Below, in pieces: positions 1 to 5,663 of a stretch of DNA of 5,986 nt. The DNA is taken from assembly GCA_041628815.1 (NCBI GenBank), contig JBFKOL010000277.1, positions 1 to 5,986 of the forward strand, given 5' to 3'. Every line of letters begins with the position of its first letter. Position 1 is the stretch's first letter. The notes under the pieces were generated by a model, which was given only the letters and a program-made list of their open reading frames with translations, searched no databases and was not told where the DNA came from. Source of the stretch: JBFKOL01 sp041628815 (GTDB lineage: Bacteria > Bacteroidota > Bacteroidia > Chitinophagales > Saprospiraceae). A program made the position numbers and the translations under genes.

Positions 1-215
1 CAACACAGAAGGATCACCTGCGCAAACGATTGATTATCGATGAGTCAGCACAGAGACTGGCGCGATTTCTGAAGGCCACGAACGACCTTATGAAAGTTGT
101 GGCCCGTGCATGCGGATACGACAGTGTCGGTAAATTTGAGATGAACGACCTTTCAACATTTAATAGAGAAATGGCACATCTTACCGGAGTGAGATTTGCG
201 GGTGTAAATCTGTAA
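1..215 (+). CDS. FMN-binding glutamate synthase family protein, C-terminal end (5' truncated)
   Basis: Only the last 70 residues are visible. The frame is open from position 3 and enters from outside the window, so the TTG at 30 is not the start. The tail reads TQKDHLRKRL, then a DESAQRLARFL segment and a closing DLSTFNREMAHLTG segment. This resembles the C-terminus of GltB-like, FMN-binding glutamate synthase domain proteins, where a TQxxxLR segment is followed by an A-x-R-[LI]-x-x-F helix. Such stand-alone proteins carry FMN and usually an Fe-S centre and act in the cytoplasm. Many are of unknown substrate and are not true glutamate synthases. The next gene begins 3 nt after the stop, so it belongs to the downstream redox operon, where it could supply or accept electrons (inference). 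The family call comes from a short tail, so confidence is moderate. Confidence 0.6.
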   Translation, partial: TQKDHLRKRLIIDESAQRLARFLKATNDLMKVVARACGYDSVGKFEMNDLSTFNREMAHLTGVRFAGVNL

Positions 216-218
216 ACA

Positions 219-431
219 ATGGAGTCATTTCTTCTCATCTTGATCAGGTGCTTATATGCTTATTTACTGACGGGCTTATCATTTTACCTGGTCTTTGTCT
301 GGAAAGGACTAAAGTATATCGATCGGCCGGCAAGCCGAAGCAACGTTTGGTTCAAGTTGATCATTTTACCTGGCATCGTACTCCTCTGGCCCTACCTGGC
401 TAATAAGTGGCGAAAAAGCAGATCCAGGTAA
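219..431 (+). CDS. Small two-helix membrane protein, 70 aa
   Basis: Short hydrophobic protein with two predicted membrane helices, about residues 4-28 and 45-62. They are separated by a polar segment containing KGLKYIDRPASRS. The C-terminus is strongly basic (KWRKSRSR), which puts both ends on the cytoplasmic side by the positive-inside rule. The pattern of an 'IDxxAxxS' loop followed by 'FxLIILPGxxxLWPYL' is reminiscent of small membrane proteins I recall beside Rieske and cytochrome genes, but I cannot name the family. It starts 3 nt after the upstream stop, and its TAA overlaps the next ATG by one base (TAATG). It is therefore probably translationally coupled and may be a small subunit or assembly partner of the Rieske/heme b protein (inference). 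No cofactor motif is visible. Confidence 0.75.
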   Translation: MESFLLILIRCLYAYLLTGLSFYLVFVWKGLKYIDRPASRSNVWFKLIILPGIVLLWPYLANKWRKSRSR

Positions 432-520
432 TGAAACCTGTCCACCAGAGATATCACCTGGCAGCCTGGCTGATCATTATCATTCTTGGAATATTGGTTT
501 GGGTGATCGAAAACATATGA
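431..520 (+). CDS. 29-residue single-helix membrane micro-protein
   Basis: This tiny frame starts at the ATG that overlaps the preceding TAA (TAATG at 429-433). It ends with TGA at 518-520, one base before the next ATG at 522. It encodes a basic N-terminus (MKPVHQRYH) followed by one hydrophobic helix, about residues 10-26 (LAAWLIIILGILVWVI), and a short acidic end. The exact packing between two genes, the positive-inside charge pattern and the uninterrupted hydrophobic helix all argue that it is translated, although it is below the usual annotation length. It may be a one-helix accessory subunit of the heme b/Rieske protein encoded next; His5 and His9 near the membrane surface are the only conceivable ligands. 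Without this ORF there would be an otherwise unexplained 90-nt gap in a very tight operon. Confidence 0.6.
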   Translation: MKPVHQRYHLAAWLIIIILGILVWVIENI

Positions 521-521
521 T

Positions 522-1577
522 ATGGGGGTAGAATACAAAGCGATCACGTGGACTGCGCAGAAAAAGCAATATGACCAATGGGTTTTGGCGCTGGTTTCTC
601 TTGTCCTGGTATTGTTTATTGGAGTTTCAATATGGATTCATCCACAAGCGACGAAAGAAACTCTCATCATTCGTTCCAGTGGATTTGCTGCGTTTTTGGT
701 TTTGCACGTGATCCTATGGATAGGACCTCTTTCGCGAATAGACAAGAGGTTTCTTCCACTTCTTTACAACAGGCGACACTTAGGTGTCGTCATGGCCTTA
801 CTGGCAATGGTCCATGGGATTTTCTCCATGATCCAGTTTCATGCCCTTGGTGACACCCATGTGCTCATTAGTATTTTCACATCCAATGAGAACTATCGTT
901 CCATCAGCCAGTTTCCCTTCCAGGTTCTTGGATTTTTTGCCCTGTTCATTATCTCACTCATGGCCATAACCAGTCACGATTTTTGGCTAAAAAACTTGGG
1001 TTCTTCCGTATGGAAATTCGTTCATATGGGGGTGTATCTGGCCTATGGTCTGCTTGTAGCGCATGTGGCTCTGGGCAGCTTGCAATATGAGACATCTGAT
1101 ATGTACCCAATCATGCTCGGGGTTGGATTTCTTGTCACGTGCGGACTGCATACATATAGCGGGTGGCAATCTTTGTACAAACAAAGAATTGTTAAAGGAC
1201 CTACAAATGAAGAGAAGATGTATAGTGTTGGGACTTTTCACCGGATACCAGAAGGTGGTGCGGTTACCGTCCGGATAGAGGACCAGGTTATCGCAATATA
1301 TCGATATGATGGAAAGATTGCTGCGGTCAGCAATTTCTGCCGCCATCAAATGGGACCGTTGGGTGAAGGCAAAATCGTCGATGGATGCATAACATGTCCA
1401 TGGCATGGCTATCAGTATTATCCGCATAACGGCCGATCGCCACCGCCATATAATGAAAAACTGGAAACGTATAATACGAAAGTTCGCGACGGACAAATAT
1501 GGATAGATCCAAGACCAAATTCACCGGGTATGGCAGTCATTCCCTCAGTATGCCCCAATGTGGAATCCGATGAATAG
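522..1577 (+). CDS. Ferric reductase-like heme b membrane domain fused to a Rieske [2Fe-2S] domain
   Basis: Predicted integral membrane redox protein of 351 residues. Six hydrophobic helices lie at about 20-38, 52-70, 86-108, 129-150, 163-185 and 195-212. The RRHLG motif before helix 3, His98 in helix 3, and His168 and His181 (13 apart) in helix 5 resemble the ferric reductase-like/MsrQ fold, where such histidines bind heme b. His62 and His210 are further candidates. A Rieske domain fills about 233-330: Cys273-x-His275 and Cys292-x2-His295 form the classic CxH...CxxH cluster-binding pair, followed by a GRSPPPYNEKL segment. Basic loops (SRIDKRF with NRRH; YKQR after helix 6) place both ends and the Rieske domain in the cytoplasm. 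It starts 2 nt after the 29-residue ORF stop and overlaps the next gene. The likely role is electron transfer between a cytoplasmic donor or acceptor and heme b; the partner is unknown. Cys344, near the C-terminus, lies outside the Rieske motif. Confidence 0.85.
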   Translation: MGVEYKAITWTAQKKQYDQWVLALVSLVLVLFIGVSIWIHPQATKETLIIRSSGFAAFLVLHVILWIGPLSRIDKRFLPLLYNRRHLGVVMALLAMVHGIFSMIQFHALGDTHVLISIFTSNENYRSISQFPFQVLGFFALFIISLMAITSHDFWLKNLGSSVWKFVHMGVYLAYGLLVAHVALGSLQYETSDMYPIMLGVGFLVTCGLHTYSGWQSLYKQRIVKGPTNEEKMYSVGTFHRIPEGGAVTVRIEDQVIAIYRYDGKIAAVSNFCRHQMGPLGEGKIVDGCITCPWHGYQYYPHNGRSPPPYNEKLETYNTKVRDGQIWIDPRPNSPGMAVIPSVCPNVESDE

Positions 1578-2376
1578 GGAAGACTTTTATATAGGTTGGA
1601 AGGACAATGTGCCGGCACCGACAGCTTCCTTTCTCAAAAAGGCACTTACAACGTCTGGGATGGTCATTATTATAGCTACCGTCATTTCCGCTTGGGTCCA
1701 AAGACCATTCAACGATCATCGTTTCGAGCTGGGCCATCAGCGCGTCGTGTCCGGAACGTACTTTGCCAAACCCGTTCCGTTTCTCATTGCCCGGGAGGAT
1801 GACCTGCCCGATGGGGTAGATCACAACATTCTTCTCCTGGGATATGGAAAGTTTGGGGTAGAAGATATTATAGATGACATAGAAGAGGTTCACGGGTCAC
1901 TTTCGGGTCAACAGGTGAAATTGCGGGGAACCCTTATTTATGGATCTGGACACACACTCATGGAGTTGTCGTTGAAAGCAAATTCCTTTGAAGGATTTCT
2001 AGAGGACCGCCCAAGGCCTGTTCCCATTTTTCCTCCTGTAGAGCCCATCCAGGTCCATGGTGAAATCCTGGATCCCAAATGTTACTTCGGCGTCATGAAG
2101 CCCGGAGAAGGAAAGGTTCACAAAAGTTGCGCTGTCAGATGTATCAGCGGTGGCATTCCACCCGTAGTGCGCCATGAAACAGGCAATGCCGGAACTCCCT
2201 ATCAATATTACATCCTCCTTGGTGCCGAAGGTCAAAAAATCAACATGGACATACTGGCTTTTGTAGGAGAGGACGTAATCCTGGATGGATGGACCAGTGT
2301 CCAGCACGGATGGCACATATTTTACGTCGAAAATGGAGGCATAGCCCTCTGGGATCGTCCTAAAGGAACAAAGTGA
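1570..2376 (+). CDS. Membrane-anchored protein with a C...HxxCxxxC cluster, unknown function
   Basis: I do not recognise a named family. From the ATG at 1570 the protein has 268 residues. The ATG at 1558 adds four residues, but 1570 gives an MNREDFYIGW N-terminus, which looks like a natural start, and has a weak GGAA four bases upstream. A single hydrophobic helix at about 26-43 is preceded by two lysines, so the N-terminus should be cytoplasmic and the large C-terminal domain extracytoplasmic. The notable motif is Cys171, then His184, Cys187 and Cys191, in the context KCYFGVMKPGEGKVHKSCA and CISGGIPP. This looks like a metal- or cofactor-binding site, but there is no CxxCH heme c motif. The remainder is beta-rich by eye. 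It overlaps the Rieske/heme b gene by 8 nt and ends the operon, so it may be that protein's extracytoplasmic redox partner (inference). Confidence 0.8.
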   Translation: MNREDFYIGWKDNVPAPTASFLKKALTTSGMVIIIATVISAWVQRPFNDHRFELGHQRVVSGTYFAKPVPFLIAREDDLPDGVDHNILLLGYGKFGVEDIIDDIEEVHGSLSGQQVKLRGTLIYGSGHTLMELSLKANSFEGFLEDRPRPVPIFPPVEPIQVHGEILDPKCYFGVMKPGEGKVHKSCAVRCISGGIPPVVRHETGNAGTPYQYYILLGAEGQKINMDILAFVGEDVILDGWTSVQHGWHIFYVENGGIALWDRPKGTK

Positions 2377-2383
2377 TTCCTTT
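2362..2383. terminator. Small palindrome in the convergent spacer, possible weak terminator
   Basis: AAAGGAA (2362-2368) and TTCCTTT (2377-2383) are perfect 7-bp reverse complements with an 8-nt loop containing the TGA stop of the upstream gene. The stem is AT-rich and no long T run follows on either strand, so it is a poor intrinsic terminator. It does lie where the two convergent transcripts must end. The 98-nt spacer (2377-2474) holds nothing else convincing. TTCCTTTGT recurs at 2451-2459, which is probably chance. Confidence 0.22.
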
Positions 2384-2474
2384 GTGATAGACTCCCGCCG
2401 GAAACTTTGCGGTCACAGATCAACATTTTCTAGTATTTCGATGATAAGACTTCCTTTGTTGACCTTTGATATTG

Positions 2475-2774
2475 TCAGTTACACGGAATGATATCCAGCA
2501 GTTGACGAGCCTGCGACAATTGCTGAGAAAATTGGTTTTGGTCAATGCCGTCGCAGTTCTTATAAGCTTCTACCGCATCGAGGTATTCTTCTGCGGCTTT
2601 TTTATAGGACTTACAATTTTCTTCAGAGGGATCGTTGGCGAAATCAACACCAATGGCATTGACTTTGTCCACCTCAGCATTGACATCTGCCGCAAAGGAA
2701 TTCGGGTCACAATCCACATCACTTCCACATGAACATATGGCGACCACCGCAAAAAGAAGTAACAGATTTTTCAT
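2475..2774 (-). CDS. Small cysteine-rich lipoprotein, 99 aa
   Basis: The N-terminus MKNLLLLFAVVAICSCGSD is a short lipoprotein signal peptide, and the lipobox ICSC makes Cys16 the likely lipidated residue after signal peptidase II cleavage. The mature part is about 84 residues, acidic and mostly helical by eye. It carries cysteines at 22, 54, 74 and 98, an even number that could form two disulfides outside the cytoplasm; Cys14 lies within the signal. No catalytic motif is visible and I do not recognise the family. Its start lies 30 nt downstream of the nucleoside phosphorylase stop on the same strand, so it may be co-transcribed, but nothing in the protein suggests a nucleoside role. The antisense frame at 2466-2732 is a shadow. 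Confidence 0.75.
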   Translation of the reverse strand: MKNLLLLFAVVAICSCGSDVDCDPNSFAADVNAEVDKVNAIGVDFANDPSEENCKSYKKAAEEYLDAVEAYKNCDGIDQNQFSQQLSQARQLLDIIPCN

Positions 2775-2804
2775 ATTGTATATCTTACGTTAGATAGAAA
2801 TGTT

Positions 2805-3710
2805 TCAATTGATTTGGGCTTTTGACTGTTGATAACCGGCGAGTTTGGGTAATACCGTTTGAATTAAACGGTTGATGATGGCATCGTGTTGTTTGCTGTA
2901 CTGACCTGTGATCCTGTTAGCCAGAATAGCACAGCATGTACACGCTTCATGATTCATCAATTCGGCCAGCAGATAGAGTGCACCCGACTCCATTTCCATA
3001 TTCGTAATCCGCAAATCGTTTCTTTTAAACGAAGCCATTTGCTTCGGCAGGTCCCTGTACCTGATAGGTATGGCAAGTTGTCTCCCTTGCGGCCCATAAA
3101 ATCCGGTAGCCGTCGCAGTGATTCCCTTGGTCATTGTAGAGCCCAACAAGGAGACAAGTGGAGCAGTTCCTTGTGACACGTATGGCTGGGCGAAGCGCAC
3201 ATCCCAATCCAAGTGGTTGGCAATCGCATTTGCGAGGTCATAATCTTCTTTTGCCGGATCGATCGAATAATAATATTTCAGTCCATCAAGACCCAGTGCA
3301 TGAGAAGAAGTGACCAGAGCGCCTGGTCGGATATCCTCTTGCAAAGCACCGGATGTTCCAAGACGTACGACAACAAGTTTCTTTCTTTGATCTAAAGGCT
3401 TGCGCAGATTGAGATCTATATTGGCAAGAGCATCTATTTCATTCATCACTATATCTATATTGTCGGTGCCAATACCCGTGGAAATCACTGTAATCCTTTC
3501 ACCTTCAAAGGTGCCAGTATGGCTTATGAATTCTCTGTTGGCTACCTTGCACTCGATTTGGTCAAAATAATGACTCACCATTGCAACACGCCCGGGATCG
3601 CCGACAAGAATTATCTTATCAGCCAGCTGCCCTGGCTTAAGATGCAGATGAAAGATGCTTCCATCGCGATTCACCAGCAACTCTGAATCCTTGATCTTTT
3701 CGCTTGCCAT
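2805..3710 (-). CDS. Nucleoside phosphorylase, uridine phosphorylase type
   Basis: Cytoplasmic PNP/UDP-family enzyme: nucleoside plus phosphate gives free base and ribose-1-phosphate. The start chosen is the ATG at 3710 (301 residues), because the family normally begins shortly before a SELxxNxDGSxxHL segment. An upstream TTG at 3764 or ATG at 3746 would add 18 or 12 residues. In this numbering, visible motifs are GDPGRV at 37-42 (phosphate and ribose site, Arg41), RLGTSG at 116-121 (Arg116, Thr119), FYGPQGR at 204-210 (Gln208 and Arg210, the Q-x-R pair that reads uracil in uridine phosphorylases) and NMEMES at 237-242 (Glu241 for ribose). The Q-x-R pair favours uridine over purine substrates, and the nearby pseudouridine genes fit pyrimidine salvage. 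The 158-nt gap (3711-3868) behind the BtpA/SgcQ gene may hold its own promoter; I see no clear consensus. Confidence 0.88.
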   Translation of the reverse strand: MASEKIKDSELLVNRDGSIFHLHLKPGQLADKIILVGDPGRVAMVSHYFDQIECKVANREFISHTGTFEGERITVISTGIGTDNIDIVMNEIDALANIDLNLRKPLDQRKKLVVVRLGTSGALQEDIRPGALVTSSHALGLDGLKYYYSIDPAKEDYDLANAIANHLDWDVRFAQPYVSQGTAPLVSLLGSTMTKGITATATGFYGPQGRQLAIPIRYRDLPKQMASFKRNDLRITNMEMESGALYLLAELMNHEACTCCAILANRITGQYSKQHDAIINRLIQTVLPKLAGYQQSKAQIN

Positions 3711-3868
3711 GCCTGAATTTTGAAGGACAATATCCGATATATTCATTCCAGAAAACAAATTCAACAGGGTAAAAGCCTGCTACTTGGCAAAATTGATTGC
3801 TCTTGTGAGAAATTGCGTACCAGAATTGTCATGAATCGGAATAGGCGAAATTAACCAACAAAGACGAT

Positions 3869-4663
3869 CTATTCGGCGCCTCTCATTTCTTCTATTTTTT
3901 GCATGAATCTTTTCACGCGATTCGGATCAATGCACTCACTCCATAGTCCCTTGGATTTAAAATGTGACCCAACAATGAAAGCATCGACCCAAGGAAAATG
4001 AACTTCGATATTGTCAATATTAGCACCTGATCCAATGATAATAGGTAAATCGGTAGCAGCCCTTACTTTGGTAAGGTCATCGAGATTCACGGCATCGCCG
4101 GTATGACCCCCTGTTAGAACTACGCCATCCGAAAGGAAAAACTGGGCTGTGACTGCAGATTGACCTATGTCAATATCACTCGTAACTGCATGTGAGGCGT
4201 GCTTTTTTTTAATATCTGTATAAATGGCTATATGTTCTGCTCCAATTGATCGCCTGTATCGCATTAAGGGTCCTGCACATCCATCGATGTACCCTTCGTC
4301 AGCCAGATGACCATAGACAAATCCTTCTGCACGTACAAAGGAAAGTTCAGAGATCAGCGCTATGGCCAGGGCTTCCTTGTTGGCAGCAGCCAGTACTTGT
4401 ATGCCCACAGGAATACATACAGATTTTTTGACCGATTTCGCAACGGCTGTCATACCAGCAATGATTTCAGGTGGAGCACTATTTTTGAGATAAGGCCTGT
4501 CATGCATATTTTCGAGCAGGATGGCGTCGACACCTTCGGCTTGTAGCATCAAAGATTCCTCAATAGCCTGGTCTATGATCTCAGACATTTTTAGATTGTG
4601 GTGAGGGGTTCCTGGCAAGGCACGCACATGAACCATTCCAATCACTGATTTATTGAGTTTCAT
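3869..4663 (-). CDS. BtpA/SgcQ family TIM-barrel protein
   Basis: A protein of 264 residues with the BtpA/SgcQ (PF03437) pattern throughout. It has IGMVHVRALPGTP at 8-20, GVDAILLENMHDRPY at 44-58, VGIQVLAAAN at 86-95, RAEGFVYGHLADEGYIDG at 111-128, a KKKHASH segment near 152-158, LTGGHTGD at 183-190 and GSGAN at 211-215. The last two look like phosphate-binding turns of a (beta/alpha)8 barrel. The family takes its name from BtpA, needed for photosystem I stability in a cyanobacterium, and SgcQ of an E. coli sugar-utilisation cluster; the enzymatic reaction is not firmly known. There is no sign peptide or membrane segment, so it should be cytoplasmic. It is divergent from psuK across 69 nt and lies upstream of a uridine phosphorylase, which suggests a role in nucleoside or pentose-phosphate metabolism rather than photosynthesis (inference). 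An AGGA lies 2 nt upstream of the ATG. Confidence 0.88.
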   Translation of the reverse strand: MKLNKSVIGMVHVRALPGTPHHNLKMSEIIDQAIEESLMLQAEGVDAILLENMHDRPYLKNSAPPEIIAGMTAVAKSVKKSVCIPVGIQVLAAANKEALAIALISELSFVRAEGFVYGHLADEGYIDGCAGPLMRYRRSIGAEHIAIYTDIKKKHASHAVTSDIDIGQSAVTAQFFLSDGVVLTGGHTGDAVNLDDLTKVRAATDLPIIIGSGANIDNIEVHFPWVDAFIVGSHFKSKGLWSECIDPNRVKRFMQKIEEMRGAE

Positions 4664-4732
4664 AATCCTAATCTCGTATATTTTTTGAATTAGAAGCCTT
4701 TCAGATCCCGCGAGTATTTAATTTTATCGTTG
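4664..4732. promoter_or_regulatory. Divergent intergenic region between the BtpA/SgcQ gene and psuK
   Basis: These 69 nt separate two genes transcribed away from each other, so both promoters or a shared operator should lie here or extend into the coding ends. The region is AT-rich, with a TATATTTTTT tract at 4677-4686 and TATTTAATTTTAT at 4715-4727, flanking a short GC block (GATCCCGCGAG, 4704-4714). I could not fit a clean Bacteroidota -33 TTTG / -7 TAnnTTTG pair or a sigma-70 pair with proper spacing. The call rests on gene orientation alone. Confidence 0.4.
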
Positions 4733-5659
4733 ATGTCCACGACGATCAATCAACCTCCCACCTGTTGCGTAGTAGGTGGTGCCTTAATTGATGTCATCGG
4801 TATACCCGATCGTAGTCTTATTTCCCATGACTCTAATCCCGGGAAGGTCCACATCGCCTATGGGGGAGTAGGACGCAACATAGCTGAAATACTGAGTTTA
4901 CTTCAAATGCCAGTAAGCCTGATTACGGCATTCGGTGGTGATGGATGGGCGCAAGATATGCGTGCCCACTGCATCAGGGCGGGCATTGACTTAGAGGCGA
5001 GTATTAATACAGAAAGGTCATCCGCAGTTCATATGGCCGTAATGCAACGAGACCGCGACTTGTCCGTATCAGTCACCGACATCAATCTTTTCAAAATGGT
5101 ATCGGTTGCACATCTCAATGCTTTCACCCATAAATTAGATGGCGCCAAAGTACTTGTCGCAGATACCAATATATCCGAGGAGTCGCTGCATTATTTGATA
5201 AGGAGACGCAAGGATAAAATTAATTTTATCGACACTGTATCGGGCCCTACAGTCCATAAGATCCGTGAATTGTTGCCTCTGATCCATACGTTGAAAATCA
5301 ATGCATTGGAGGCTAAAAGGCTCACCAACCGTGCAATGGAAACCAAGCAAGAAATCCTCAGCACGGCCTCGTATATCCGTGACCAAGGCGTGAAGAACCT
5401 GTTTTTATCCCTCGGCAAACGTGGCCTGTACGTTCACAGCAACGAATTCTCGGCATTCATGGCTGCGCCAGCGGTGAAGGTGGTGAATACCAACGGAGCC
5501 GGGGATGCACTCGGGGCCGGAATAGTCTATGCAATGATGAAAGACAAGTCGCTCGAAGAATGTGCAATAGCAGGTTTGCGCTGTGCCGCCTTGTCCCTTC
5601 AGTATCCAGGGGCGGTAAACCCGGTTATACGCCCTGAAATGTTAATATCATCCAGGTAA
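4733..5659 (+). CDS. psuK: Pseudouridine kinase, PfkB family
   Basis: Cytoplasmic ribokinase-like (PfkB) kinase of 308 residues. It is predicted to phosphorylate pseudouridine at the 5' position with ATP, the first step of pseudouridine catabolism. The start is the ATG at 4733; a TTG directly before it would add one residue. In this numbering, an N-terminal beta strand leads to VVGGALIDVIG (13-23). GGVGRN (44-49) matches the first PfkB signature, NALE (190-193) is the NxxE Mg/phosphate motif, and NTNGAGDA (252-259) is the second PfkB signature, with Asp258 as the catalytic base. The length is normal for the family. Substrate specificity is inferred mainly from psuG starting 4 nt downstream, because PfkB sequence alone does not fix the sugar; alternatives are ribokinase or inosine/adenosine kinase. 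The pair must be co-transcribed from the 69-nt divergent region. Confidence 0.85.
   Translation: MSTTINQPPTCCVVGGALIDVIGIPDRSLISHDSNPGKVHIAYGGVGRNIAEILSLLQMPVSLITAFGGDGWAQDMRAHCIRAGIDLEASINTERSSAVHMAVMQRDRDLSVSVTDINLFKMVSVAHLNAFTHKLDGAKVLVADTNISEESLHYLIRRRKDKINFIDTVSGPTVHKIRELLPLIHTLKINALEAKRLTNRAMETKQEILSTASYIRDQGVKNLFLSLGKRGLYVHSNEFSAFMAAPAVKVVNTNGAGDALGAGIVYAMMKDKSLEECAIAGLRCAALSLQYPGAVNPVIRPEMLISSR
5654..5656 (+). promoter_or_regulatory. Ribosome binding site supporting the TTG start of psuG
   Basis: AGG at 5654-5656 lies 7 nt before the TTG at 5664, inside the last codons of psuK. There is no ATG in the right frame before the conserved region. This site therefore favours TTG at 5664 over the GTG at 5670 as the psuG start. 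It is a short match and would be unremarkable elsewhere. Confidence 0.35.
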
Positions 5660-5663
5660 ATCA

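Noticed and set aside
987..1496. 169-residue frame on the minus strand
   Set aside because: It lies wholly antisense to the heme b/Rieske gene, whose frame carries clear family motifs. The minus-strand translation has no recognisable domain.
1537..1893. 118-residue frame on the minus strand
   Set aside because: It is antisense to the junction of two well-supported plus-strand genes and shows no domain or signal.
1999..2316. 105-residue frame on the minus strand
   Set aside because: It is antisense to the C...HxxCxxxC protein gene and has no motif of its own.
2451..2459. Second copy of TTCCTTTGT, also found at 2377-2385
   Set aside because: A nine-base direct repeat in an AT-rich spacer is within chance. 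There is no third copy and no insertion or attachment-site context.
2420..2462. TCAACA...TGTTGA inverted repeat in the convergent spacer
   Set aside because: Six base pairs with a 31-nt loop is too weak for a terminator or operator call.
2466..2732. 88-residue hydrophobic frame on the plus strand
   Set aside because: It is the complement of the lipoprotein gene, which has a convincing signal peptide and lipobox. The hydrophobicity is a by-product of antisense reading.
3711..3868. Possible promoter or regulatory RNA upstream of the nucleoside phosphorylase
   Set aside because: I found no well-spaced promoter pair, conserved riboswitch-like pattern or strong hairpin in these 158 nt.
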